Shown piece after piece: positions 53,516 to 63,752 of a stretch of DNA of 64,000 bases (positions within the stretch are counted from its first letter, which is position 1; each line of letters starts with the position of its first letter). The position numbers were made by a program, and so were the translations under genes. The notes under the pieces were generated by a model. The model saw only the letters and a program-made list of their open reading frames with translations, was not told the origin of the DNA and did not search any database. Source of the stretch: Stachybotrys elegans (taxonomy: Eukaryota > Ascomycota > Sordariomycetes > Hypocreales > Stachybotryaceae); the NCBI GenBank assembly GCA_020746835.1, contig JAGPNK010000029.1:124001-188000 (forward strand), in the 5' to 3' direction.

Positions 53516-54230
53516 GTCACTTTTGTCTGACGACGAGGATTGGCTCGACACGCCGATGGTGGTGAAGCAGGCCCGTGGTAGACAAAAGCCAAGTATAGTC
53601 GGAAAGCTTCATCGGACGTGGTTTTCGATGGCCGTCGGATATCGGAGCAGGTGAATCCCGATGGCCGAGGAAGATGAAGATGTCATTGACCGAATAATCA
53701 CAAAATTGTTGTCAAGTCCAATGAGAGATGCCATCAAGTTGATAGCGTGTGGGACTGACTGTCTTGGAAGACGAGGGCGATGTGGGTAGTGCCAAGGGTT
53801 AAAGTCGAATCGTACCACGGCTTCACGGTTGTGGGGACGCTTGGCTCAGACCTCCTGCTGAACTCCAACTTGACCCTGAAAGGCTCCATGGTCAGACAAC
53901 GACATCAAGCAGCGGCCTCATCCCGCGCACGGACTGATATTATACAGAATCTCTCGTCTCAAATCCGACGTCCTAGAAGCCAGAAAGCATTAGCAAGGTG
54001 TGATCTTCCTCCGTACTGCGAGACCCAGAGTTGAGTAGGCTCGACGCTTTTGAGAGACCTGGGTCAAACCACATACGTAGACGCGTAGATTGGTTCTGTG
54101 GCGCAACTGTACTAGCACGGACCGGTACTAGGTCATGTTAGTTAGAAACGTGGAGAACCCCGAGCCCTGGGTTTGTGTTATGCATCTCCGGACGTGGCTG
54201 ATCATCTCCGGAGATGGCAATCTATCTCTT
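53516..54230. other. Intergenic
   Basis: Only short overlapping frames; nothing recognised. Confidence 0.5.
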
Positions 54231-54377
54231 TGAGTGTGCGGAAGCAGCATGGAGGTACCAGACAGGGATTGTGACCAATAAAAATTCGGAAAAAAAATCG
54301 TGACTTCGGTTTCCTAAGAAATTAGGCTATGATAGAAGTCCCAGCATTCCTGCCGGGTACATAGAGCTACAGGATAT
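54231..54377 (-). mobile_element. piggyBac 3'-end fragment
   Basis: Starts with the terminal repeat (CTTTGAGTGTGCGGAAGCAG) and matches the reverse complement of 21838 to about 21690 of the complete element, including AATCGTGACTTC and the code for the transposase C-terminus (ATGATAGAAGTCCCAGCATT). The rest of the element is absent. Confidence 0.85.
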
Positions 54378-54381
54378 CCAT

Positions 54382-54591
54382 TTGATTTGGTGTGGCTACG
54401 TGATGGGGTTCGGGGTATCGATAGCTCTGTTGGGAGTTTGCATTTTCATCTATGGCTTCATGTCTTTGTACTTGCATCGTGTTAACCAGCGCCGTAAGGC
54501 TGGCGAGGAAGACCACAAGGTTGCGGGCATGACTGAGGGCAAAATCAATGCTCTGGGGGACAGGAGCCCGAGGTTCATATACACAGTCTAA
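54382..54591 (+). pseudogene. C-terminal fragment of an MFS transporter (allantoate-permease type)
   Basis: Sixty-nine codons ending at TAA 54589-54591 encode the last membrane helix (GFGVSIALLGVCIFIYGFMS) and the conserved tail NQRRKAGEEDHKVAGMTEG...ALGDRSPRFIYTV, typical of the DAL5/anion:cation-symporter family. There is no start codon and no upstream coding sequence; a piggyBac scrap abuts it directly. Remnant of a truncated gene. Confidence 0.75.
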
Positions 54592-55380
54592 TTAACAAAG
54601 GCTTATATGGATATGAGGGAATGGATGGATAAAAGTTGCAACATAGCAATGTAGTACTCCTTGCTGCATATCCCATTATGAGTGGCGCACTCCATCGACT
54701 GGTCCACTCCACCTAAGAGACAATTCAACCCAGAATTAACCACAACGCCTTAAATCAATTAAAACTACTGCTTGCCTAGCTCTAAAAGAGCGATCGATAG
54801 CAAACAAAACCACTCGAGTACTTCATGCACAACAGTGTTGAGGACCCGGTCAGAGTGATCAGTTGACGCACGCATCCGGCCTGAGTCGCTCTATCCGAGC
54901 TCGGACTTCGGTAAGCGCCGCAGGTAGAAGGCCCAGTTTGGTCCCTAACAAACTCAACGACGACGTTGAAGCACGTAGCAGCATTACTGCCAATCGTAGG
55001 GTTCACCCTCGCGCTACGGTTCTCGGAAAAAGCCACCTCAAGAAGTTTTACATGGGTTAGTAGCAAAGGTCCCGCATCAAACATACTACATACCTCCCAT
55101 ACTTCCTTCCATTAACGTGCATGATAAGCGAGTGGATCAAACAAGCGAACGGATCAAAAACATCAACCATCTAGTTAATCTAAGAACCATGGTATAATCC
55201 CTTAACTATAGAGTATAATATATTATCTAGTAAAAGATAAGTTCTTCCTCTACTACCTAGCATAAATAGACGGCCTTCTAGCCCAGCTATGCTTCTTTGT
55301 AAACAAGCGATTAAATAACTCTCCATAGCATTTTAAAGAACACAGTCAAGACCTATACAGTATAATCGTCAAAACCAAAG
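54592..55380. other. Spacer, probably decayed LINE sequence in its right part
   Basis: AT-rich from about 55100. Upstream continuation of the LINE relic is likely but unreadable. Confidence 0.4.
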
Positions 55381-55790
55381 GAGAAGATACAAGCTAAATC
55401 ACAATAACCAATGTATACAACCCCTTACAAAGAACAGAGAGCAGAATAAGTACTGTTGGACAACTGGGAAGAACGCTGGACTGCTTAATAGATGTAGAAT
55501 ATATTGTTGTGGGAGACCTTAACCTGCACCATGAGATCTAGGGCGGAGCCATGGAGCAAAGCCCAGAAGCCGAAACCGAAGACCTAATATCGATCATGGA
55601 TAGACATGGCCTGATCAACCTGCTCAAACCTGGAACCATCATATATAAGGAGAATAGAACCAGAACAACAATAGACCTATCCCTCTCCACCACTAATCTC
55701 GCCAGTCGCTTGATCAGATACAAAATAGAGTCAAGCATGAACCACAACTCAGATCACTTGCTAATAGTTACATGCCTAGATATCATGCCT
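55381..55790 (+). pseudogene. LINE endonuclease-domain relic
   Basis: A plus-strand frame reads NVYNPL...IVVGDLNLHHEI, then a stop, then GGAMEQ...DLISIMDRHGL, TTIDLSLST and NHNSDHLLI, the successive motifs of the AP-endonuclease-like (EEP) domain of Tad1-type LINEs. Stops are TAA at 55395-55397 and TAG at 55539-55541, the latter where the family has Trp (TGG to TAG). No reverse transcriptase follows. Confidence 0.78.
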
Positions 55791-57203
55791 AATCCGAGTT
55801 TCCACGAGAATCCCCTTTGCACTATCACTCTCACTAATGTGTTCTCTGCCGTCGCTACTTCCTCCGTTACTTGCTTCTCCTAGCTCAACCCAAGTTCTAG
55901 CCTTGTACGCAAGGCGATCAGGTATCGCACCCACCGCCACTCCTTGATTGCTCGTGCTCGTTGTCGTTAGGTTCTGTATACGGCTTCGGTCGCCTGTTCC
56001 AAATCCGCTCATCTCGTAGCTGCTCGACTGGGAGGACTTGCGCTGGCGGATCATGGTGTATAAGGCCGGTATTGTCGCAACAACGCTAGCCACCAGCGTT
56101 TCAAGAGACGCCCACAACGTCCGATTCAGCTGAATTTTGGTGTTTCCTGAGCCTTGCATAATGCGCACGACTGAGACAGCAAGGAGAAAAAAGCCGAGGC
56201 TAAAGAGGGCAGAGAGTTGTAGGCGTCTAGACATTGTAGCAAAGGGAAATTTAGTAATGTATATTTAACCCAGAGGAAGGGGAGACGTGGGCCCGGAGTG
56301 TGGGAGGAAGATATCGTACTTGGCAATTGTAGTCTTGGCCCGGAAAATTACCGCAAAGGGGGGGACGAGAAGCATCCCATCTGTGATAATATTACCAACC
56401 TCTTAGAGGCCGGGTAAGCATCTACCGTCAGCTTAACGGCGGTCTAGACTTACCATATATCAACAACCACAAGTTTCCCTTAATACTAATATAAATAAGC
56501 AAATTATAAGCACTTTGTAAGGGGCTCTGTACTAACCATTCGCCGGGGTTCGGATAAATCTGCCAGTATAACTTAAACGGTTGACACTCGACGAAAATAG
56601 ACACGAAGGATAATAGATAAGTAACCAAGAAGATGACATAAAAGCTCCTTAGTATCCAGTCCTCATACCAGTGCCGTCGAAACAGGAGCATGATCAAGTC
56701 GAGAACAACCATCTTCAAACTCCACAGCCTAGGCATGGCTAGTCAGTCTTGGCATAGATGGACCACCCTTCTCTCGGGGAGGCAGTCAACCTACAGAGAT
56801 ATGAGGACGACCCTTAAAAGAAGGTTCAGTTTGCTGTTCAGGACTAAATAATTGATTTCCTTTTCAGTGAAATCCATGCGTTCTCGCTGCTCGTCAGTCA
56901 ATGCTAAGAGAGGGAGCCATCAGCAGGTCATCTATTATCCCAATCACGAAAGCCAATCTTGGAGCTGTGGGTTCCATGACACAGCCAACCGGCCAAGTCT
57001 AACATACCAAGTGATGTCCCATGCTTCAAAATGGGATAAGAGATGGCCATGCGGACAATAACCCACACCGCCACAGTCATGGTCCAATAATCGCCCTTGG
57101 TGAAGTCTTGTCGCCTCAACTTCCGCAGAGACAAACGGGTGATGAAGAGAACAAGGGCCAGAGAGTTACACACCCACAGAGATGTGGGATCTGTAAACGC
57201 CAT
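55776..57203 (-). CDS. Fungal rhodopsin-domain integral membrane protein (PTH11-like class)
   Basis: Five exons (57203-57008, 56903-56795, 56728-56454, 56380-56320, 56226-55776) join in phase through four GT-AG introns to give 363 residues, the normal size. Visible hydrophobic segments include SLWVCNSLALVLFITRL, YWTMTVAVWVIVRMAI, FYVIFLVTYLLSFVSIFV and LQLSALFSLGFFLLAVSVVR. Family-typical motifs are CQPFKLYWQ, PFAVIFRAKTTIAKRLQLS and LWASLETLVASVVATIPAL. The soluble C-terminus is Ser/Gly-rich. Members are seven-helix plasma-membrane proteins; some are putative GPCRs. Ligand unknown. Its stop codon overlaps the edge of a LINE relic on the other strand. Confidence 0.85.
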
Positions 57204-57754
57204 TTCCAGTTGAAAACTGTGCTCGGGAGCGACCGAAATTGCTTCTTACTGACACGAGGACGGAGAATCAAAAAAAAAATCAAAAAAAAAAGAAATTGGG
57301 AGCAGAAAACCATTTTACTATTGAATGAAAGATGGGCATCGGCTCCGGCCGTCAGACCAAAGAGAAGAGTGCTCAGACTCCAGCTGAAATGACCGTGGCT
57401 AGAATTTTAGTCTGTAGCATCCAATGAGGGACATTCTGCAACATCTCGCTCGACTCCATCTCGACCCTGGATCCGCCCCCTGCTCATTTGATGAACGCCA
57501 TTCATCACTAGCGCATCCCCCACGATAGTCTGGACTGAATCTGTGGGGTAAAGGGCTTGAGCATCCAAAGGCCCCGGCCAGCTGGATGGCCTTCTCCCAC
57601 TGTGCAACAGGCACCAATGGCTTGAATTTAGTTTCGCATGCGAAAAGAACTTGAGGAAGGTCACGCCACTCATAAGTCATGTCCAGTGCACGAGTCATGT
57701 CGCTAGACCTGGCATCTATGTCAGATGTCAGAAAACCAAAGCAGTATTTTCCGC
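57204..57754. other. Promoter region plus unidentified minus-strand fragment
   Basis: Two overlapping minus-strand frames (57698-57399) read protein-like (VTYEWRDLPQ-type, then ALYPTDSVQTIVGDALVMNG in a second frame). This looks like a frameshifted piece of a gene I cannot name. Confidence 0.35.
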
Positions 57755-58330
57755 AGCCTTCTCCCCTTCCAGCAGTGCGCCCGAGACTCTAAGGCTGGCT
57801 CCATCATGTGCGCTTACAATGCGGTCAACGGAGTTCCATCTTGCGCAAACAATTACCTGATGGAGACGATTCTATATGGTCACTGGAATTGGACCGAGAG
57901 CAATAACTACATCACAAGCAACTGCAAAGCTGTTCTCAACGTCTCAGAAAACCATCACTACGTGGAGACAAATGCAGAGGGCACCGCTATTTGCTTCATC
58001 AGGGACATGGATAATAGTTACAAGTCTTCATCAGATATCCCGAGGGTTTGGTTACAGGGACTTCTTCCAGAAGACGTCGTTGACCGTGCCCTGCGCAGGA
58101 CCTTTAAGAGTCTTGTATGGGTCAGATATTTCGACAGAGACGCACCTAAGTATGCTAGCCTCGGCTAGGAAGATGTGAACACCCCTAAAGCCCAGGGGCT
58201 AGCCTTGCAGACTGCTGTGGACAGGACAGTCCTGCTTAAGAACAATGGCACATTGCCGCTGGAACTAGAAGCCAATACCAGCCTTACCATGATTGGATTT
58301 CAAGGCTGGATGACTTGAGATATCATTTGG
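57755..58330 (+). pseudogene. GH3 beta-xylosidase fragment
   Basis: Plus-strand frame with LPFQQCARDSKAGSIMCAYN, GVPSCANNYLMETIL, HWNWTESNNYITSNCKAVL and SSDIPRVWLQGLLPEDVVDRAL, the central motifs of fungal GH3 xylan 1,4-beta-xylosidases. In active enzymes the segment is ITSDC with a nucleophilic Asp; here it reads ITSNC. A TAG at 58167-58169 interrupts ASLG-stop-EDVNTP, after which the frame continues (TVLLKNNGTLPLEL) to about 58318. Both ends of the gene are missing. Confidence 0.85.
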
Positions 58331-59034
58331 CCTGATCTAGAAGATGTAGGGTGTTCAAGGGTCACGCGATTGCGTCGCGTTGGTTGTTGTTGTTGTTGTT
58401 GTGTATTTTCCGTCCAGCGGCCTTAAGGCCGCTCAGGTCCCCTATAGGGGCACAGGACGTGCTGAGCTGAACTATCTACAATTGCTGCCACATTCGACCT
58501 CGCTTAAGATACCCGCAGAGGCCTCTCAGATCAACGGGGAGCCCGATGCTCAATCCCCCGAGAGGCACTCTCCTACTCATAGCCAGCCCTACAGTAGTTT
58601 CAAGCACATCGTCTAGGACGTCAATACAGGTAACCTAAGCAAAGTTTCCATGCAACTGCCACTCCATCTAGTCCATCCAGCATATCGTAGGCTCAAAGGC
58701 GCATTCTTCCAAGAGGGCATCCCGTCAGCGGGAACAGATCCCTCTCCAGCCGAGAATTCTCTTGCACGGGGTAGAACATGTAGCTTTCCACACCCTAAGG
58801 TCGGAAATTCATGTCCTCCAAGATCGCCAGTAGCTGCGACCAAGGCCGTGCATCCTTGGGGGAAACCCTCGCGGGAGAAAACCCCAAGGCGGCCAGAACG
58901 CTGTTTTGCGGAGGAAACACTAGCTTCCTTCCGCGGTCTCCAGGCAAGCTCTGTACCATTTTGACCCAGCGGTTTGTGTCTATGTTGTCTCGAGGTATTG
59001 AGACGAATTGTCGAGCCCGGTAGTACCCCAGGCG
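58331..59034. other. Spacer with GTT microsatellite and unidentified minus-strand frame
   Basis: (GTT)n at 58381-58401 and the palindrome AGCGGCCTTAAGGCCGCT near 58418. A 122-codon minus-strand frame (59163-58795) is protein-like (RWVKMVQSLPGDRGRKLVFP) but begins in the poly-G tract. Not assignable. Confidence 0.4.
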
Positions 59035-59580
59035 GCAGCCGAAGCTGCGGGAGAAAGAAGTTATCTGGGCAGTACGGAACTGCAGAGGTCGGTCACGTAG
59101 CTTGTGGCTACGAAAAGCAGGGGGGGGGGGGGGGGGGGGGGGCATTGAGGGCCCATCTGTCAAGGGCGTCGAGGGTGCCGAGGGCCCAAGAGGCCGGGCA
59201 GTCGGTGGCTGCCGGTTTTATCTGGGCAGCCGAAGCTGCAGAGGCTAGTCAAAGCAGCGTGAAGCTGCCGGTAAGGGCGAAGGACGCGGTGGTCCGGATG
59301 TCGAGCAGCCGAGGCTGCAGAAGGATGTCGTTGATTAAGGGGCAAAAAGGCCCGGAGTTTCAAGCAGCAGGATGCTGCGAATGCCATCTGGGCAGCCAGA
59401 GCTGCAGAGGTCGGTCGGTCGGGGCAGCGTAGAGCTTGCAAGGGAAGTCGGGGGCGCGGGGCCCAGAATGTCGGAGGCTCGCGAAGCCGAATGTCGAGGC
59501 TCGATAGAGCCAGAAGCACTACACAGGAGAAAGCGGCAGAAGGTGATGTCAAGAGCTCGCGAAGCTCAATGTCGTCGGGG
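59035..59580. repeat. Array of short GC-rich hairpins, with a poly-G tract
   Basis: At least eight stem-loops of the type GCAGCCGAAGCTGC occur at 59035, 59069, 59194, 59226, 59254, 59305, 59363 and 59392, with variants GCTCGCGAAGC/GCTCGATAGAGC near 59473, 59491 and 59553. The longer context TCTGGGCAG...CTGCAGAGG recurs at about 59065, 59222 and 59388. A run of 23 G lies at 59120-59142. No protein or known RNA explains the pattern. Confidence 0.7.
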
Positions 59581-60141
59581 CAAGCGTCGAAAGAAAGGTC
59601 AACTCTCTGAATCCCTTTCTTGGGGCAGCTGTTAGGACCACGCTAGGCCCACAGCTGCATTTGCTGTCATTTTTGGCCTGCAACAAAATTTTCCCCTAGC
59701 AAAACGCTAACAGCGGGTGCCAAGGAAAAACTTTTACAGGAGAGAGTTGCTAGGTAGAGTGGGTAGAGCTCCCTCTACAATGCCCAAGTATGAACAAGAC
59801 CCAGATCGGCTGCCGAGCCGACAGATGTGGTCAGTGAATTGTCCAAGTATCTGCGGTATCTGAAGGGCTTATTGTGAATATTTAAGCGTAATACTCATAT
59901 CTTGGCGGGCTCACGGGAACAACGCAGCAAAGCGTTGGCAGGAGATGGATGACGTGGGTCAAGAGGAGGTGGGACTCCATGAGTCTCGCTTCCAACGGGA
60001 CAGAATCATACTGCACATTTCGAACTCTTCGGCTCCTCCCTTGTTTCTCGCTGACTAAAAATCCTATGATCACAGAGTATCTGAATAATGCGTTGGTTCC
60101 GGATGACTATGGTGAACCATAATTTTCCTGAGCCCATAAGT
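59581..60141. other. Spacer
   Basis: No gene recognised; upstream part of the SDR promoter. Confidence 0.45.
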
Positions 60142-60270
60142 GTTCCGCGGAACCGCCATGCCGCCACGATGTTTCGAACCAAATGATGACGAGAAACGGT
60201 TCCGCGGAACCACCATGCCGCCACGATGTTTCGGAACCAAATGATAACGAGATACCGTTCCGCCGAGTTC
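60142..60270 (+). promoter_or_regulatory. 57-bp tandem repeats with GGTTCCGCGGAACC palindromes
   Basis: Two full units (from 60142 and 60199) and the start of a third (60257). Each begins with the palindrome (G)GTTCCGCGGAACC, followed by GCCATGCCGCCACGATGTTT. Located 200-320 bp upstream of the SDR start codon; the symmetric motif is a candidate transcription-factor site. Confidence 0.6.
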
Positions 60271-60463
60271 TCAAGCCGTATATCACAAACTCTACGAGGT
60301 CACTACACAACCGTCATGGCCTTAGGAAGAAGCATAAATACGTGGCCAGCCGCCTACTCATTCATCCTTTTACCATCCCGACTAGCAGCTTTATCAGCCA
60401 CAGCCGTTCCCTAAGTACAGCCAACTCCTCTTTCCAACAGACTTTCGTGCCAACTTGGACGAG

Positions 60464-61327
60464 ATGGCACTTGATACACTAGACCTTACTTCCAAGACTG
60501 CCGTCGTCACTGGCTCTGGTCGGGAATCTGGTATCGGAGCAGCCATCGCCCGCGGCCTGGCTCGCAATGGTGCTGCCGTCACCGTTCACTACGTCTCGGA
60601 ATCTTCATCCTCAACCGCGGCCAAAGTTGCACAGGGAATACGTGATGCTGGTGGGCGAGCCACCGTGGTCCAGGCTGATGTCAACTCTCCCCAAGGCGCC
60701 GAGAAGATTGTTGCGGAGACTTTGAAGGCATTCGGGGTCGACAAGATCGACATTCTGGGCAAGTAATGCCCTGCTCTCCCTTTAGCTGATCGATGGAGAC
60801 AACAACGGCTAATCAATATGATAGTCAATAACGCAGGCAGAGGTGCAATAGGCTCACTTATGAATGCCACCACTGAGCAGCTACTCGAGGAGTTTGGCGT
60901 CAACACTTTCGGGCCGCTGTACATGTCACAGGCTGTAGTCGGATCTGGCAGAATGCCGCAGGGCGGCCGGATAGTCAACATTGGATCCGTCGTCTCCAAA
61001 ATGGGAATGAACGGCCTCGCAATCTACAGTGCCAGCAAAGCGGCCCAGGACAGCTTTACGGAGGCATTGGCCGAAGAGCTCGGCGGCCGAGGCATCACCG
61101 TCAACATTGTCGCCCCGGGGCCAGTCGGGACCGGCATCGTTCTCGAGATGAACGAAAAGCTGGGAGCCGATTTTACGGCGCCTTTGAGGGCCAAGGCTAG
61201 GGGCTCGGATCGCCTTGCCGATCCTGAGGATATCAGCGAAGTGGTAGTTTGGCTGGCGACTGAGAGGGCCAGATGGATCACGGCGCAGTTCATCTCAGCC
61301 AGTGCTGGTATTAACGGGACTTCTTAG
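60464..61327 (+). CDS. Short-chain dehydrogenase/reductase (classical SDR)
   Basis: Exons 60464-60758 and 60825-61327 join in phase 1 to give 265 residues (MALDTLDLTSK start). The intron has a GC donor (GCAAGT) and an AG acceptor; only this splice restores the DILVNNAG motif. Classical SDR features: cofactor loop TGSGRESGIG, NNAG, catalytic Ser in NIGSVVSK and YSASK (Tyr-x3-Lys). It resembles ketoreductases of the FabG/versicolorin-reductase type; NADP(H) use and the substrate are inferred or unknown. Palindromic repeats lie upstream. Confidence 0.9.
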
Positions 61328-61772
61328 TGGCATGGCCTTATATTGTATGAATAGTTACCGTGTTTAGACGAGGAAGGGGTTGCAAGTATAGATAGCCTAG
61401 TTAGACTTTAAGGAGTCTTAGTTTGACGCTGAATACGTGTGAAATGTTTAGAGCTCCATCTCGGAGGTTCTGCCAGAGACCTTGGCCAAGGGACGGCGAT
61501 TTGTAACCACAAAGCAAGTGTACATTTTGGGGGGGGGGGGGGGCAGCAACAACACGCTCACGCAAACAACCTGGCCACCCACTCGATTTTTCCGAGGCCC
61601 GTCTTGAATATTGGCAGCTCCTACGAAACTGTGCAGCTGCTCTATAAATAAGTCTCCGAAGGCAGTAATGATGCCAAGCGTCCCCTTGCCGCCCATACAA
61701 AGCCAGAAATGGATGCTGACCATTGTTAGCCCACAAAGCTGTCTGAGAGATGGATTGCTTTACACCTTCAAA
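61328..61772. other. Spacer with poly-G tract
   Basis: A run of 15 G at 61529-61543. No gene recognised. Confidence 0.5.
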
Positions 61773-61780
61773 AGCTCATT

Positions 61781-62373
61781 CAGGCTTGTCAACAAATAAA
61801 TTCAAATCAAATCGACCCTCGTTTGATTTGATTTGGATACGGACGACTCGATTTGAATTTGATTTGAATTCGTTGGAGCACATTTGGATTTATTTGAATC
61901 TATTTGCCAAGCTCGATGGCTCCACTTTTCTCCCATGACGAGATACACCGCGCGGCTCCGACAATATCTGCTTGCAGTCGTCTTCTCGGAGGCGTGACCA
62001 TCTGCCCGGCAAGACTGAATATCCGTTCGGGCTCAGAAGACATCGCGGGGACGGAGAACAGATCGATTGCCATCCGTGACAATCGCGGATACTGCTGTCG
62101 TCGGAGAAGCCAATATTGAATCGGATTTTCCACCAAGCAATCGCCAGGATCGGAAGTGGACACCCACTCGGCGTACTCGTCCCGGGTAGGTGGTGATGAG
62201 GGCGCGACTGGCGTAGGTTGGGAGTGGGTCAGCCCTGTCCTGATTTGCAACTCTGATTGGCCAAGACTTTTATCCAGATGAATCCAGATATCCAAATAAA
62301 TCGACACATGGATTTGATTTGATTTGGATTTGATTTGGATTTATTTGAACTCATTTATTTGTTGACAAGCCTG
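61781..62373 (-). mobile_element. Internally deleted hAT transposon with 8-bp target duplication
   Basis: 593 bp. Terminal repeats CAGGCTTGTCAACAAATAAA at 61781 and inverted at 62373; perfect 8-bp duplication AGCTCATT at 61773-61780 and 62374-62381, the hAT hallmark. Subterminal regions hold many ATTTGATTTGGAT-like repeats. It keeps only the C-terminal dimerisation code of the transposase. Confidence 0.93.
61900..62307 (-). pseudogene. hAT transposase C-terminal dimerisation domain
   Basis: Minus-strand frame with the hAT C-terminal motif: NPIQYWLLRRQQYPRLSRMA, IDLFSVPAMSSEPERIFSLAG and a following basic segment. The catalytic domain is absent, so any movement would need a transposase from elsewhere. 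Confidence 0.85.
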
Positions 62374-63136
62374 AGCTCATTGGCTGATCTGGCAGTAACA
62401 GTTGCAGCAAGGAAATCGATGCCCTCTGAGCAAGAGAGCCATTCTGGTTGCTGTGTGCCGATGGCCGTTTTATCTTTGTTAATCAACTCGATGAGCATAT
62501 CCCTGATTTTGCTTACAGCTCGGGACCTGCTTCCTGGAGTCGCGTTCTTACAGGATTCTTGATACCCTAAATAGTAAAGTCAATTTCAGCTGCTCATTGT
62601 CCGCCAATACCTACCTATTTTGACTACGCCCATAGCTGTATGAAGCACAGAGCTCGAGCCTAAATGGACGTGTTCCATGCCCTCCTTTTCTAGATAGGCA
62701 ATGCCTTCAATTATCTGAACAGTAAGCTGAGAAGGTACGGTAGGTAAGCGAAACTCTAACTCACTTGGCCAATAATAGCGCCGACCTCATGCGGCGTAGG
62801 GCAATCCGTACTCTTTGTTATGCGGGAGAGGTTGATATGCATATCCTCAAATATCACGTAGAGAGATTCCTCTGTAACGTAAGCATCATATGCCTCAACA
62901 AACAAGTTGCGTAGAAGTTGTCCGAGGAGATGGTATCGGCAGGTATACGTTACGCCTACACAACCGGCTCTAACAGTTGGAGGGTATATGCGATGGAACG
63001 ACTGCGCCGTTGGGTTGAGGCGGCTGGTGCCGCGGTACCACCACCTCCTCCCAAGCGGCTCCCACAAAGCCATGCTCGCAAGAGGGCGATGGCAATCCAT
63101 ATTTAGCTTCCAGCAAGAAGCATAGGATGAGTTCAT
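62355..63136 (-). CDS. Fungal PAK-like pseudokinase, 3' end altered by hAT insertion
   Basis: Model: exons 63136-62765, 62726-62615 and 62566-62355, introns of 38 and 48 bp, 231 residues. Kinase-fold landmarks are TEESLYVIFEDMHINLSRI (hinge region), VGAIIGQ...IIEGIAYLEKEGMEHVHLGS and VVKIG. The HRD catalytic loop is replaced by EHVHLGSSSVL and there is no DFG, so it should be catalytically dead. The N-lobe looks shortened and upstream exons may be missing. The native end NELLKV-stop is interrupted after NEL by the hAT element; translation now runs into the terminal repeat and stops after RLVNK at 62355. Confidence 0.6.
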
Positions 63137-63752
63137 ATGTTATCGAAAGGTGATATTAGCCATTGGGTAGGAAGTATTCCTGGAAAATTATTCCCGATTA
63201 ACAAGAAGGAACTCGAGACGTGACCATGTAGCTGGTGAGAATGTTTAATCCATTGGCTCTAGGCTCCTTAACCCGTATACTAAATGTCACTGAACCAAGC
63301 CTCTGTCCAGGGAATGGTAGGGGTATTGGTCGAGATCAGATGCATGGGTGTAAATATGCTTTCATATATACAATCAAACGTCAATGGTTGGCCACTCGGA
63401 TGAACGAAGACCACGGCCTTGAGCCCCTCTACCTCGTCCCAAACCCCTGTAGAGGCGTGTTGGCCTAGATATTACTAAACCAAGTCCACAGTAAGCCATA
63501 ACCGCCTGAGAATGGTCAAAAGCTAATTCCCGACAGACTGGAAGATCCCAACAAATTGAAAGAGCCCGATATGTCGGAAGAATACAACGAGCCAGAAGAT
63601 TATTCATGTCCCCCAAAGTAATCCTCCATCACGACGGTGAAACACTCCCGAACATCGCTGGGTCACGCAAGAGCCTCATACATCCACCGCCAAGGACTTC
63701 TGAAAAGAATATCGCATAAAGCCCTTGGATGAGTCATAGCCATGTCCATCAC
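63137..63752. other. Spacer
   Basis: Frames of about 80 codons on both strands without recognisable features. Confidence 0.4.

Noticed and set aside
59120..59142. Poly-G run as a functional G-quadruplex
   Set aside because: A homopolymer of this kind may be an assembly or slippage artefact; it is noted only as part of the hairpin region.
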